A DNA stretch of 64,000 nt from CBFIDE01 sp965661265 (GCA_965661265.1 CBFIDE010000003.1:94780-158779); one strand, 5' to 3'. Positions 36,120-45,269 are shown, numbered from the stretch's first letter. A program made the numbers and translations. Notes: generated from the letters alone by a model not told the origin.

Positions 36120-37148
36120 TTACTTTGAATACACCCAAGCACCAGAATTGATAGTAGTTTTTATCTCTTTTAATTCTTGCGTGGCTCTTTCTCTAGATTC
36201 AAATGACCCAACGGAAACTCTGAAGAAGTTAGAATCGCCTGCACAGATATATGCCTCTTGACCTTTCTTGTTCAGTTGTTCTAAATAATTAAGTGCGTTA
36301 CTCTTCTCTTTAAAGCTGCCAACTACTAAGTGATATGCCTTAGAAGCAATTACAGTCTTAGCTATAGGAGTTTCAATTTCAGAAGCTTTAGGTTCAGAAA
36401 TCTCAAGAACTTTAATTGGAGTAGTAGATACTTCTTCTTTAACCTCAATTGATTCAGTAGAATTGTTTGCTGGAACAGAAGAAATATTCTTCTCAGTTGG
36501 CTTTTCGCTAATCCACTCTAAAGGATTAAGGTTAGCAACATTGCTAGTATCTAAAGCTTTAGGATTACTAATGATAAAAAGAGCACTAAGTCCAATAAGC
36601 GGAAGCATTACAGCTGCGCTTTTTAGCCAAACCCTATTTTTTCTAGCTTTTATTTTTACTTCTGCCTTAACAGTTTTGTGAGTTTCAATAGCCTTGCTAA
36701 TACCATCTTGAATGCTAATCACACGGCTTAATTCTTCCGCTCTGAAAATAGGAAGACCATAAGATGATAGATCAAAATTTAAATTTATTGCTGGGCTAAA
36801 TTGAATATTAGATTCGCTATCTAGAAAAAGCCTTCCGATATTTTCAAGAGAAACTTTCTCCTTTCTTTTCAGATGTTTTGACCAGATTTTACACACGTCT
36901 CCAATATGAAGCATGGCTGCACGATATGAAATCTTATCAGTCTTAGCGATATAGTTTGCTAGGACTCCATCGTTTTGATGAAGCCTTGCATTGAAGGCAA
37001 TATTTTTATGGGGTGGCCTCAACATATTTGTAGCCACATTCAATTGTGTGTTTTGCTGACGACTTAAGAACGCACCAAATTCTGGAATTATAATGCATTC
37101 GTGATCAAACAAAAGCTCAACTATATATTCTTCTAAACGCCTTTTCAT
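36120..37148 (-). CDS. HU-CCDC81 and SPOR domain protein
   Basis: 342 residues. Two HU-like CCDC81 domains at the N-terminus (about 1-60, IVELLFDHECIIIPEFGAFLS, and 60-135), a single membrane helix (about 172-190, AAVMLPLIGLSALFIIS), a low-complexity Ser/Glu linker (about 210-265) and a C-terminal SPOR domain (about 270-342, YHLVVGSFKEKSNA). SPOR domains bind denuded septal peptidoglycan, so the protein likely sits at the inner membrane with SPOR outside and the HU-like part in the cytoplasm, perhaps at the division site. Promoter TAAATTTG (minus) at 37153-37160. Confidence 0.85.
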   Translation of the reverse strand: MKRRLEEYIVELLFDHECIIIPEFGAFLSRQQNTQLNVATNMLRPPHKNIAFNARLHQNDGVLANYIAKTDKISYRAAMLHIGDVCKIWSKHLKRKEKVSLENIGRLFLDSESNIQFSPAINLNFDLSSYGLPIFRAEELSRVISIQDGISKAIETHKTVKAEVKIKARKNRVWLKSAAVMLPLIGLSALFIISNPKALDTSNVANLNPLEWISEKPTEKNISSVPANNSTESIEVKEEVSTTPIKVLEISEPKASEIETPIAKTVIASKAYHLVVGSFKEKSNALNYLEQLNKKGQEAYICAGDSNFFRVSVGSFESRERATQELKEIKTTINSGAWVYSK

Positions 37149-37152
37149 AGTG

Positions 37153-37160
37153 CAAATTTA
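37153..37160 (-). promoter_or_regulatory. TAnnTTTG promoter element of the SPOR-domain gene
   Basis: The minus strand reads TAAATTTG, ending 4 bases before the ATG at 37148; the transcript would be nearly leaderless. Confidence 0.55.
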
Positions 37161-37255
37161 AGAAAATGAAAATTAGGATATTCAATTTTATTATCCAACA
37201 CCATTTTTGCAAGGCTTGATTTTTCAAATGCAGGGAAAGCGAGGTAAATTTAGGG

Positions 37256-38359
37256 ATGAATGATGATGAATTAATGCAATTAATACGGTTAAGTTTTGTG
37301 CCTAACTTAGGTTTGGCTAGCCAAAAGAAATTACTTCACTTGGCTGATTCAGAGCCATCTAAGGTTTTTTCTTTAACACGAGAGGAGATCGTGCCCCATT
37401 TAAATATTTCGAAAACTCTCTTTAAAGAGCTCCAAAGTCCAAAGCATTTTCGGAGGGCAGAAGAGGAAATGAAATTTATAAAAAAGTACAATATTAATGT
37501 CATTGACTGGAAATCGAGCCGCTATCCATATCGGCTAAAGGCTTGCCCTGACGCTCCTTTAGTCCTTTTTACACTAGGAGACTTAGACTTAAATCAGAAA
37601 AGGGTAGTCTCTGTAATTGGAAGTAGAAATGCTTCGCCCTATGGGAAAGACTTTTGTGAAGGATTAATCAAGGACTTGCAGTCTTATGGAGTAATAGTAA
37701 TTTCAGGTTTAGCTTATGGTATTGATTATATTGCCCATAGATCATGCATTGATCTTAATGTTCCAACAGCCGCGGTCTTGGGCCATGGCTTAGATAAAAT
37801 ATATCCTTCAGCACATAAAAAGCTAGCCAATTCCATAGCTCAAGATGGATTGCTATTGACAGAATTCACATCAAATTCAAGTTTTAACAATTTAAATTTT
37901 CCTAGGCGAAATAGAATTGTGGCTGGAATTTCTGATGCCGTAGTTGTTGTTGAATCAGCAAAAAAAGGAGGAGCCTTGATTACTGCAGAGATGGCGAGTT
38001 CCTACCACAGAGATGTCTTTGCCGTTCCCGGCAATGTTGATTCTAAATATTCAGAAGGATGCAATATGCTTATCAAATCTCATAAAGCTTCACTACTAAG
38101 TAGTGCCTCAGATTTAAGCTATATCATGAATTGGAAGGCCGAGAATAGAGGTATTCAAATGCAAATATTTGAGAGTCTCTCTGCCGATGAAGATTTAGTC
38201 TATAAGTTTTTGAAATCTAGCCTTGAAAGCAAGCAGCTCGAGTATATTCAATTTAATGTGAATCTTAGTATTAGCAAGCTATTAATAGCCCTTATGAACT
38301 TGGAGCTCAAAGGGCTAATAAAATCACTTCCTGGCAAGAAATACAGCTCTAAGGTTTAA
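37256..38359 (+). CDS. dprA: DNA-processing protein DprA
   Basis: Loads RecA onto incoming single-stranded DNA in natural transformation. 367 residues: an N-terminal helix-hairpin-helix region (about 1-75), the Rossmann-like DprA domain with VVSVIGSRNASPYG (about 117-130), ISGLAYGIDYIAHR, FPRRNRIVAG and AVPGN (about 254-258), and a C-terminal winged helix (about 305-367). The stop overlaps by 4 bases the stop of a truncated LruC gene on the minus strand. TAAATTTA upstream is one mismatch from the -7 consensus. Confidence 0.94.
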   Translation: MNDDELMQLIRLSFVPNLGLASQKKLLHLADSEPSKVFSLTREEIVPHLNISKTLFKELQSPKHFRRAEEEMKFIKKYNINVIDWKSSRYPYRLKACPDAPLVLFTLGDLDLNQKRVVSVIGSRNASPYGKDFCEGLIKDLQSYGVIVISGLAYGIDYIAHRSCIDLNVPTAAVLGHGLDKIYPSAHKKLANSIAQDGLLLTEFTSNSSFNNLNFPRRNRIVAGISDAVVVVESAKKGGALITAEMASSYHRDVFAVPGNVDSKYSEGCNMLIKSHKASLLSSASDLSYIMNWKAENRGIQMQIFESLSADEDLVYKFLKSSLESKQLEYIQFNVNLSISKLLIALMNLELKGLIKSLPGKKYSSKV

Positions 38360-38577
38360 TCTTTTGTGTAGATTTTGACAGCATTTCGATATCCAATATT
38401 GTCTTTATACCAGTCGGTATAGCTAGATCCACTTGAAATTCCCCAGCTTAAAAAATAATTATATGCTTCATCAATTCTTGTTTTCTCTAGCGGATATCTG
38501 AAATTATGACTGATGTCTAAACCCCAAGGAAAATTCTGACTGTCCTTGTAGTGTCTACTAGAGCTTGGCTCTGAATT
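38356..38577 (-). pseudogene. C-terminal remnant of an LruC-domain (DUF4842) secreted protein
   Basis: The minus strand carries an open frame of 73 codons ending in TAA, with no start codon and an in-frame TAG just upstream (38578-38580). The translation includes SRHYKDSQNFPWGLDI, PLEKTRIDEAYNYFLSWG, SSYTDWYKDNIGYRN and ends VKIYTKD. This matches the last part of LruC domains (..NLPWA..I...YP.EK..I..AY..F..W..S.G..Y.DWY...GYRN). Everything upstream of this is missing; the break coincides with the break of the next feature. Confidence 0.7.
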
Positions 38578-38712
38578 CTACTTCTCCTTGCGCATGCATT
38601 AGAAGGAGATGATCATAAATTCATCAAACTTGGAATGGATGGATACCTGAGCAAACCAATCAATTTTGATAAACTTGTTAGTGTTTTAGATAAATTGACA
38701 AAAGAAAGCTAG
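38575..38712 (+). pseudogene. C-terminal remnant of a response-regulator receiver domain
   Basis: The frame reads LAHALEGDDHKFIKLGMDGYL, then SKPINFDKLVSVLDKLTKES and TAG. This is the end of a receiver domain: the alpha4-beta5 part (A.EGD..K....GMDGYL) and the conserved Lys-Pro (SKPI). A stop (TGA, 38572-38574) lies just upstream in frame and no start exists, so the sensor or hybrid kinase it belonged to has lost its 5' part. It meets the LruC remnant head to head. Confidence 0.7.
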
Positions 38713-38775
38713 ATTCAAAATTACTTATTCGTAATTCTAAATCTAGCTCTAACCTTCTGTATATGTTCGCTTATC

Positions 38776-39381
38776 TTAGGATTTAACTCTTTTAATAGAA
38801 CAACCTCTTTCCTTGGTTATTGGGGTTGAAATAGTTTTGCCTGCACTATATTCATCTATTGCGTTCTTTAGGTAGGTTGTTTTAACCTCCTTATTCTTAT
38901 TCTCAAATCGATCGTCAATAGCACCTTTATAAATCAGCTTCAAATCTTTATCAAAAACAAAAACGTGAGGTGTTGTTTTAGCGCCGATTGCATCAGCAAT
39001 TTTATGATTTGTATCTATTAAATAAGTGCTTACATAATTGGCTTCAGCGGAATGTTTTTTCATTTCACTAGGGCTATCATCCTTCTCTCTTTTAGCCTCA
39101 TTACTATTGATCAAAACGGTGTTAAACCCTTTTTCAGCAGCCCAAGAGTTTATCTTAGGATACTCTTCCTCGCTTGCTATAACAAAAGGACAAGTATTAC
39201 AGCTAAATATCATAATTAAGCCATTTTCACCATTTAAATCTGCTAGGGTATGTGATTTACCGTTAAAGTCATCAAGCTTTTCATTTGCCATTGGAAGGCT
39301 GTCTCCAATATTGATTTCGCCAATATTTGTTGTAAATGCAAAGCAAGCTGCAACTGCTATAACTGAGAGTATTTTTTTCAT
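38776..39381 (-). CDS. Exported thioredoxin-fold (redoxin/AhpC-TSA type) protein
   Basis: 201 residues. A signal peptide (ILSVIAVAACFAFT) targets it to the periplasm. The redoxin domain contains IFSCNTCPF with an active-site CXXC at Cys61 and Cys64, LINSNEAKREKDDS, and TTPHVFVFDKD with the cis-Pro. It resembles the resA/peroxiredoxin-like family often annotated as thioredoxin family protein. Substrate unknown; thiol exchange or peroxide handling is likely. It borders the deletion scar at its 3' side. Confidence 0.85.
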   Translation of the reverse strand: MKKILSVIAVAACFAFTTNIGEINIGDSLPMANEKLDDFNGKSHTLADLNGENGLIMIFSCNTCPFVIASEEEYPKINSWAAEKGFNTVLINSNEAKREKDDSPSEMKKHSAEANYVSTYLIDTNHKIADAIGAKTTPHVFVFDKDLKLIYKGAIDDRFENKNKEVKTTYLKNAIDEYSAGKTISTPITKERGCSIKRVKS

Positions 39382-39488
39382 TTTGAATTTTTAAACAGAT
39401 CTAACCTTTGTTATCTCTGATGATTATTATTGACTAAACGCAGAATTTATCCTTCATGTTTGGTAAATGAAATCGCGAAAGCGAAAAA

Positions 39489-41027
39489 TTACAGAGGAAT
39501 ATTCCCGTGTTTCTTTCTTGGCAAGTTCACAGACTTGTTCTCAAGCATCTTAAATGCCTTAATAAGCTTCTCTCTTGTGTCTTCAGGTTTTATTACCTCA
39601 TCTATATAACCTCTTGCAGCGGCTCTATAAGGATTGGCAAATATTTTAGCATACTCTTGCTCTTTTTCTAAAAGCTTTGCCTCCGGATTTTCAGCTCCAG
39701 CTATCTCTTTCTTGAAGATAATTTCAGCAGCCCCTTTTGCTCCCATTACCGCAATTTCCGCAGTAGGCCATGCAAAGTTCATATCTGCGCCAATGTGCTT
39801 TGAATTCATAACATCATAAGCGCCACCGTAAGCTTTTCTAGTAATCACGGTAATTCTAGGGACTGTTGCCTCTGAGAACGCATAAAGAAGTTTAGCACCA
39901 TTTGTAATAATGGCATTCCATTCTTGATCAGTCCCTGGTAAGAATCCTGGTACATCTTCAAATACCAATAATGGAATATTGAAGCTATCGCAGAATCTTA
40001 CAAATCTTGCCGCTTTAGTACTACTCTTTATATCAAGAACGCCAGCTAAAAATGCAGGTTGATTGGCAACAACACCTATTGACTTACCCGCTAATCGCGC
40101 AAAGCCAACAACAATATTTTCTGCATAATCCTTATGTACTTCTGTAAAGCTATCAGAATCTGTAGTGATATCAATCACTTCTCTTATATCGTAGGGTTGA
40201 TTAGGGTTTTCTGGAATGATATCATTTAGTTCAGCTCTTTTTTCATTAGCCATTTCATAAGGAACGCTTGGAGCTTCTTCCTCGCAATTCTGTGGCATAT
40301 AACTCAAAAGATTCTTTAATCCTGTTAAGCATGCAACTTCATTTTCAAAGGTAAAGTGGGTTACCCCCGATTTTGTGGAATGCGCGCTAGCACCGCCTAA
40401 ATCTTCAGAACTCACTTCTTCATGAGTTACAGTTTTAACTACATTAGGACCGGTAACAAACATATAAGAACTCTTCTCTACCATTGAGATAAAGTCTGTA
40501 AGTGCAGGGGAGTAAACTGCTCCACCAGCACATGGTCCCATAATAGCTGAAAGTTGTGGAATTACACCACTGGCTAATGTATTACGATAGAAAATGTCCG
40601 CATATCCACCTAAGGATACTACACCCTCTTGAATTCTAGCTCCACCTGAATCGTTTAGCCCGATTACAGGCGCGCCATTCTTTGTAGCTAAATCCATCAC
40701 CTTGCAAATTTTCTCAGCATGGGCCTCAGCAAGAGAACCTCCTAATACCGTAAAATCTTGAGCAAAAACATAGGTTAATCGGCCATTGATAGTTCCATAT
40801 CCAGTAACAACACCGTCTCCTAAAAATTTCTGTTTGTCAAGTCCAAAATCAGTACTTCTATGCGTAACTAACATTCCTATTTCTTCAAAACTGCCTTCAT
40901 CCATTAACAGGAGAACTCTTTCTCTTGCCGTTAACTTTGATTTTTTGTGTTGGGAATCAATTCTTGCTTGTCCTCCGCCTAATTGAGCTTCGGCAATTTT
41001 GCTTTCTAGTTCTTGAAACTTATCCAT
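39489..41027 (-). CDS. Acyl-CoA carboxylase, carboxyltransferase beta subunit (propionyl-CoA type)
   Basis: Transfers the carboxyl group from biotin to acyl-CoA, most likely propionyl-CoA giving methylmalonyl-CoA. 512 residues with the two crotonase-fold halves: AQDFTVLGGSLAEAHAEK (about 91-108), GGARIQEGVVSLGGYADIF (about 128-146), then GFLPGTDQEWNAIITNGAKLLYAF and ITRKAYGGAYDVMNSKHIGAD in the second. The oxyanion loops are intact. Its biotin-bearing partner is not adjacent. The epimerase at 62699-63097 acts on the product. Decarboxylase activity is the alternative reading. Confidence 0.9.
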   Translation of the reverse strand: MDKFQELESKIAEAQLGGGQARIDSQHKKSKLTARERVLLLMDEGSFEEIGMLVTHRSTDFGLDKQKFLGDGVVTGYGTINGRLTYVFAQDFTVLGGSLAEAHAEKICKVMDLATKNGAPVIGLNDSGGARIQEGVVSLGGYADIFYRNTLASGVIPQLSAIMGPCAGGAVYSPALTDFISMVEKSSYMFVTGPNVVKTVTHEEVSSEDLGGASAHSTKSGVTHFTFENEVACLTGLKNLLSYMPQNCEEEAPSVPYEMANEKRAELNDIIPENPNQPYDIREVIDITTDSDSFTEVHKDYAENIVVGFARLAGKSIGVVANQPAFLAGVLDIKSSTKAARFVRFCDSFNIPLLVFEDVPGFLPGTDQEWNAIITNGAKLLYAFSEATVPRITVITRKAYGGAYDVMNSKHIGADMNFAWPTAEIAVMGAKGAAEIIFKKEIAGAENPEAKLLEKEQEYAKIFANPYRAAARGYIDEVIKPEDTREKLIKAFKMLENKSVNLPRKKHGNIPL

Positions 41028-41100
41028 ACTGAGTTTTATAGTAAAGGCTTTTCTGCCATTTTTTTAAATTCGAGACAACAAAATAAGGCAATTGTTGCGC

Positions 41101-41130
41101 AAAAAAAAACTACCCTGATGGAGTAGTTTT
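41101..41130 (-). terminator. Intrinsic terminator after the lipoprotein gene
   Basis: On the minus strand AAAACTAC pairs with GTAGTTTT around a 9-base loop and is followed by a T-run, 18 bases beyond the lipoprotein stop. Confidence 0.75.
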
Positions 41131-41147
41131 AGAATATAATTTTCTCT

Positions 41148-41678
41148 TTATTTTCTATCAAAAGTCAACTCTGCCTCAACATCAATTGTGAAACTTGGAA
41201 AGACTTCATAAGGAATTGTGGTTTTAAATTTTTGGGTGTTTTGCTCATTCAGAAGAACAGTAAAAACCTGATCATCGTCTGAGTCATCAATATCGATGAA
41301 GAGTTTTGAATCATCTGATGTTGTTGTCCAAGATCCTTTTCCTGTTTGTGTAATTGGAAGAGGAATAGAATTAGTATCTCCTAAATCAACATTAGCAGTA
41401 AAACTGAATAAGTAATTTACTCTATTAGGATTTACACTTAAATCAAATAGACCATTTACATCTGTTCCGCTTCCAGAAAATTGAATTTGCTGAAAAGGAT
41501 TTTGAGGATCTGGGAAAGTGCCATCAAACTCAACTGCAACTAATTCCCACATATCATTTAATCTTCCTTCATAAGTATAGGTAGAAGAACTGCTGTTACT
41601 ACTGCCGCCATTATCATTGTCTTTTTTACACGCAAAAAGGCTGGCTGAAAACAGAAGGATAAGGATGAAATTTTTCAT
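41148..41678 (-). CDS. Putative lipoprotein of unknown function
   Basis: 176 residues. The signal sequence ends in the lipobox LFAC (Cys17), followed by KKDNDNGG and a Ser-rich tract, typical of Bacteroidota surface or periplasmic lipoproteins. The body is a run of beta strands (WELVAVEFDG, then KGSWTTTSDDSKLFID and a mirror-like end) recalling lipocalin-like DUF4923/DUF5004-type lipoproteins, but I cannot assign a family. It follows the SDR gene by 23 bases in the same direction, possibly in the same transcript. Confidence 0.7.
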   Translation of the reverse strand: MKNFILILLFSASLFACKKDNDNGGSSNSSSSTYTYEGRLNDMWELVAVEFDGTFPDPQNPFQQIQFSGSGTDVNGLFDLSVNPNRVNYLFSFTANVDLGDTNSIPLPITQTGKGSWTTTSDDSKLFIDIDDSDDDQVFTVLLNEQNTQKFKTTIPYEVFPSFTIDVEAELTFDRK

Positions 41679-41701
41679 TGTTTTATTTTTTTGTGAATAT
41701 A

Positions 41702-42397
41702 CTAAAGCTCTCGCAAAGAAAATCTGTCGGATGTTGATTTAGAGGGATTTAACAGAAAATAAATTAATTTTTCCGCAACTTCAGCGGGTGATTTAAGCTG
41801 ATTTGTTGTTTTTAATGAATTAAAACCATTCAAGGCAGGAAATTCAGAGGCTTTTGCATTTCTGATTTCTGCTTGCATTTGTGTGTCAACCACGCCGGGG
41901 GCAATGGATAAAAGGTTAATATCAGGTCTTTCTAATTTAATTACACTACTAAGACGATCTAATGCAGCTTTTGAAGAACAGTAAGTAGACCAAGCTTCAA
42001 TATCATTATTGGCAGCGCCAGAACTGATGTTTAAAATATTGATATTTAGATGATCATATTTATTAATGAAAGAACGCATTAAGAGACTAGGAGCAATTAA
42101 ATTTAGAGTAAAAAGAGTTTTAATATCGGTAATGCTTTGGTTTTGAAATTTCAAAACAGGACCTATAGTGCCTGCATTATTTATTAGAAAAACATCTTTG
42201 ACTCCCTCTTTTAAATCAGGGAAAACAAAATTCTCCAACTGCTCTTCGTCTGAGAGATCTATTGAGATAGGAGCAAAGTTCTCCTCTTCTTGCTGAGTAG
42301 ATCGGCTTAAGCCAAATACTTGATAAGCTTTTGAAAGGAGATTCTTTTTTAAAGCTAAGCCGATGCCTCTGCTGCTTCCTGTAATAAAGAAAACCAC
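41702..42397 (-). CDS. Short-chain dehydrogenase/reductase
   Basis: 231 residues, classical SDR: TGSSRGIG (NADP-binding Gly motif, about 6-13), NNAGTIGP, catalytic Ser in NISSGA and YCSSK (Tyr-X3-Lys, about 138-142). It resembles the sepiapterin/benzil reductase branch; substrate unknown. The start is GTG, overlapping the trkA stop by one base (TAGTG), so it is translationally coupled to the TrkA-type gene. Confidence 0.86.
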   Translation of the reverse strand: MVFFITGSSRGIGLALKKNLLSKAYQVFGLSRSTQQEEENFAPISIDLSDEEQLENFVFPDLKEGVKDVFLINNAGTIGPVLKFQNQSITDIKTLFTLNLIAPSLLMRSFINKYDHLNINILNISSGAANNDIEAWSTYCSSKAALDRLSSVIKLERPDINLLSIAPGVVDTQMQAEIRNAKASEFPALNGFNSLKTTNQLKSPAEVAEKLIYFLLNPSKSTSDRFSLREL

Positions 42398-43071
42398 TAA
42401 TTATTTATTTCTATGAATTTGTTAATGTTGGCAATTTTACCGAATACAATAATAATATCATCATCTTGCACAACCTCTTCTGCTGATGGCACCCCAATAA
42501 TGTGCAATTTACCGTGCTGATCATATCTGAGAAGGGTGACTAAGTTGATTTTATACTTCTCCCTAAGCCCTATGCTCTCTAAGTTTCTATTGGTTATAGC
42601 CTTAGGCGCTTTAATTTCAACAATCTCATATTCATCTGGCAACTGCATGCACATTAGAACACTTGGATTCACTAGATTTTCTGCAACGTTATTTCCTACT
42701 TCATCTTCAGGTGATAGAATCTCATTGATTCCCATTTTTTCAAGAATTTTTCTTTGCGCAGGCCCTTGGGCTCTGGCAATAATTCTTTTCACTTTCAATT
42801 CCTGAAGGATAAATGTGGTCAATAATAGACCTTGAAAATTCTCCCCGATGGCCACAACCACAGCGTCCATATCTTGGATGTTCTGAGACTTTAGAGCTCT
42901 ACTATCCGTTGAATCAAGGCTTACCGCATAGGCAACCTCATCTTTAATAGCCTCTACTTTATCTACTGATAAATCGATAGCTAATACTTCTGTGTTTTTT
43001 TCAGAGAGCTTTCTAGCGATAGCGCTACCAAATTGTCCAAGACCGATTACTGCAAATTTACTTCTTCCCAT
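42397..43071 (-). CDS. TrkA/KtrA-type potassium channel regulatory protein
   Basis: Cytosolic RCK protein that gates Trk/Ktr potassium uptake. 224 residues: RCK_N domain (about 1-125) with the nucleotide motif IGLGQFGSAIARKL and the acidic end of strand two (LAIDLS), then RCK_C (about 137-220). No membrane pore subunit (TrkH/KtrB) is in the window. It lies 1 base after a cystathionine gamma-synthase-type gene and overlaps the SDR gene, forming an operon of unrelated functions. Confidence 0.9.
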   Translation of the reverse strand: MGRSKFAVIGLGQFGSAIARKLSEKNTEVLAIDLSVDKVEAIKDEVAYAVSLDSTDSRALKSQNIQDMDAVVVAIGENFQGLLLTTFILQELKVKRIIARAQGPAQRKILEKMGINEILSPEDEVGNNVAENLVNPSVLMCMQLPDEYEIVEIKAPKAITNRNLESIGLREKYKINLVTLLRYDQHGKLHIIGVPSAEEVVQDDDIIIVFGKIANINKFIEINN

Positions 43072-43072
43072 T

Positions 43073-44242
43073 TTAAATTTGATTAAGAGCTTGATTTAGG
43101 TCATTTACAAGATCGTCCTTATCTTCTATACCAACGCTCAATCTAATAAGTGAGTCTACAACTCCTATTTTTTCTCTTTCCGCTTTAGGGATTGAAGCGT
43201 GCGTCATGCTTGCTGGATGGCCAGCTAGAGATTCAACACCGCCTAAAGACTCTGCTAATGTAAATAATTCCATAGCGCCCACAACCTTAATTGCTGACTC
43301 TAGCTTAAGGTCCTTAACAGTGAAGGAGAGCATGCCTCCAAAATCCTTCATTTGGTTTTTCGCAATTTCATGATTTGTATGATCATCAAAGCCTGGCCAG
43401 TACACCTTGTCTACTTTTTGGTGAGACCTTAAAAATTCAGCGATATGACGACCATTTTCACAATGCCTTTGCATCCTCACATGAAGTGTTTTTATTCCGC
43501 GTAAGGCTAAGAAGGAATCCATAGGGCCACAAATTGCTCCAGAAGCATTTTGAATAAAGTATAGTTTTTTGGCTAAATCTGAATTGCTAGTCGCCAATAG
43601 TCCCATAACGACATCAGAGTGCCCAGAAATGTATTTTGTTGCACTATGCATTACTATATCTGCACCAAGAGCAAGAGGTTGCTGTAAGTATGGAGTAGCA
43701 AAAGTATTGTCAACAGCAAGAATGCAATGGTTCCTTTTAGCAATTTTAGAGACCCTGGCAATATCGATAATGTTCAACATGGGGTTAGTTGGTGTTTCTA
43801 CCCAAATCAACTTAGTATTAGCTGTTAAATGAGATTCGATATTCTCTGCCTCTTGCATGCCAATAAACTTGAATTTAATTCCAAGGGGTTCAAAAATAGT
43901 AGTGAAGAGTCTATATGTACCGCCATACAAATCGTCAGTAGAAACTACTTCATCCCCAGGTTTTAAAATTTTGATCAAACAGTCAATCGCCGCAAGGCCA
44001 CTACCAAATGCAAGGCCATATTTTGCCCCCTCAATTGACGCTATGCTTTTTTCTAAAGCCGTTCTGGTTGGGTTTGCACTTCTACTATATTCGTATCCTC
44101 TGTGCTCTCCGGGACTAGACTGTGCATAAGTGGAGGTTTGATAAATAGGTGGCATTACCGCACCATAGGCAGCATCCGGCATCTGACCTCCGTGTATGGT
44201 GAGCGAATTAAACTTTAAATCCTTTTTTGATGACATGCCCAT
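43073..44242 (-). CDS. Cystathionine gamma-synthase/gamma-lyase family PLP enzyme
   Basis: 389 residues of the Cys/Met-metabolism PLP family. Motifs: PIYQTSTYAQ and YSRSANPTR (about 50-58), GSGLAAI, YGGTYRL, and SATKYISGHSD with the PLP lysine (about 205). LAESLGGVESL near the end is typical of both gamma-synthase and gamma-lyase. The direction (making or breaking cystathionine) cannot be decided from sequence alone. Two Met codons (44242 and 44236) could start it. Promoter TACCTTTG (minus) at 44250-44257. Confidence 0.9.
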   Translation of the reverse strand: MGMSSKKDLKFNSLTIHGGQMPDAAYGAVMPPIYQTSTYAQSSPGEHRGYEYSRSANPTRTALEKSIASIEGAKYGLAFGSGLAAIDCLIKILKPGDEVVSTDDLYGGTYRLFTTIFEPLGIKFKFIGMQEAENIESHLTANTKLIWVETPTNPMLNIIDIARVSKIAKRNHCILAVDNTFATPYLQQPLALGADIVMHSATKYISGHSDVVMGLLATSNSDLAKKLYFIQNASGAICGPMDSFLALRGIKTLHVRMQRHCENGRHIAEFLRSHQKVDKVYWPGFDDHTNHEIAKNQMKDFGGMLSFTVKDLKLESAIKVVGAMELFTLAESLGGVESLAGHPASMTHASIPKAEREKIGVVDSLIRLSVGIEDKDDLVNDLNQALNQI

Positions 44243-44249
44243 TTTTTTT

Positions 44250-44257
44250 CAAAGGTA
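44250..44257 (-). promoter_or_regulatory. TAnnTTTG promoter element of the cystathionine synthase/lyase-trkA-SDR operon
   Basis: The minus strand reads TACCTTTG, 7 bases before the upstream ATG and 13 before the second. Confidence 0.55.
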
Positions 44258-44336
44258 TGAAACCAAAGTAGGTCAATAAAAGCTGAGGAGACAATTAAAA
44301 GATTTTAATATTGATGCTGAGAATATGAGAATAGGC

Positions 44337-44344
44337 TAATTTTG
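44337..44344 (+). promoter_or_regulatory. TAnnTTTG promoter element of the EamA transporter gene
   Basis: TAATTTTG lies 15 bases before the ATG at 44360 and contains the TTG of a falsely extended frame. Confidence 0.55.
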
Positions 44345-44359
44345 CACTTTGATTTCTTG

Positions 44360-45250
44360 ATGAAAAACACAAAGCTTCTTGCGCATTTTGCCTTAATGGC
44401 GGTCGCAATCATTTATGGTTTAAACTATATCCTTGCTAAGGATGTGATGCCAGAATTTATAGAGCCGCGGGCTTTTATTTTAGCCAGAGTAGTTGGCGCC
44501 ACCGCCTTGTTTTGGCTTCTTTCTTTGTTTTTTGAACAAGAAGTTCCTCTCAGAAAAGATTTTATAAGAATTGCAATGTCTGGGTTTTTTGGTGTAGCGG
44601 CAAATCAAATGTTATTTTTTGAGGGATTGAATTTGACCACCCCAATTAACGCTTCCGTCATGATGACTATGAATCCTATTATGGTTCTTTTGCTTAGCGC
44701 GATTTTTTTAAAAGAGCCTATTAAATTAGCTAGGATCATCGGAATTATTTTGGGTCTATTTGGAGCAATTTATTTAATAAGCAAGGGTAGCTTTAGCATG
44801 AATGTTTTTGATTCTGATAATTCTACGGGAAATTTATTGGTGCTTGGAAATGCAGCTGCCTATGCAGCCTACTTGGTTATAGTAAAGCCATTAATGCAGC
44901 GTTATAAGCCGCTTACAGTGATTAAATATGTATTCACTTTTGGTTTGTTTTATGTTATTCCAATCGGTTGGAATCAGTTTGAGGCAGTTCAATGGGCCGA
45001 CCTTCCTTCCTATATTATATTTGAAATAGCATTTGTAGTTGTGTTTACAACCTTCTTTGCTTATTTGTTGAATATTTTTGCATTAAAGACAGTGAGCTCT
45101 ACCACGGTTAGCTTTTATATTTATTTGCAACCAATCATTACTTCAATAGTTGCTTTAAGTTTAGGAAAGGACCAATTAGGACACATCATATTTATCTCCG
45201 CAGGCTTAATTTTTTCCGGGGTTTATTTAGTTTCCTTTTACAAGCGCTAA
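44360..45250 (+). CDS. EamA/DMT superfamily permease
   Basis: 296 residues from the ATG at 44360 with ten membrane helices in two EamA repeats (about 7-140 and 155-292). Conserved bits: YGLNYILAKDVMPEF near the start and NASVMMTMNPIMVLLLS at the end of the first repeat. Drug/metabolite family exporters move amino acids, drugs or other metabolites; the substrate is not readable. The upstream TTG start at 44342 lies in the promoter and is rejected. It precedes yicC by 19 bases, which hold a separate promoter. Confidence 0.9.
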   Translation: MKNTKLLAHFALMAVAIIYGLNYILAKDVMPEFIEPRAFILARVVGATALFWLLSLFFEQEVPLRKDFIRIAMSGFFGVAANQMLFFEGLNLTTPINASVMMTMNPIMVLLLSAIFLKEPIKLARIIGIILGLFGAIYLISKGSFSMNVFDSDNSTGNLLVLGNAAAYAAYLVIVKPLMQRYKPLTVIKYVFTFGLFYVIPIGWNQFEAVQWADLPSYIIFEIAFVVVFTTFFAYLLNIFALKTVSSTTVSFYIYLQPIITSIVALSLGKDQLGHIIFISAGLIFSGVYLVSFYKR

Positions 45251-45255
45251 AATTT

Positions 45256-45263
45256 TACTTTTG
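45256..45263 (+). promoter_or_regulatory. TAnnTTTG promoter element of yicC-gmk-nadD
   Basis: TACTTTTG ends 6 bases before the yicC ATG. Confidence 0.6.
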
Positions 45264-45269
45264 TAGACT

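Noticed and set aside
44342..44359. Longer N-terminus for the EamA transporter from a TTG
   Set aside because: The TTG lies in the TAATTTTG promoter box.
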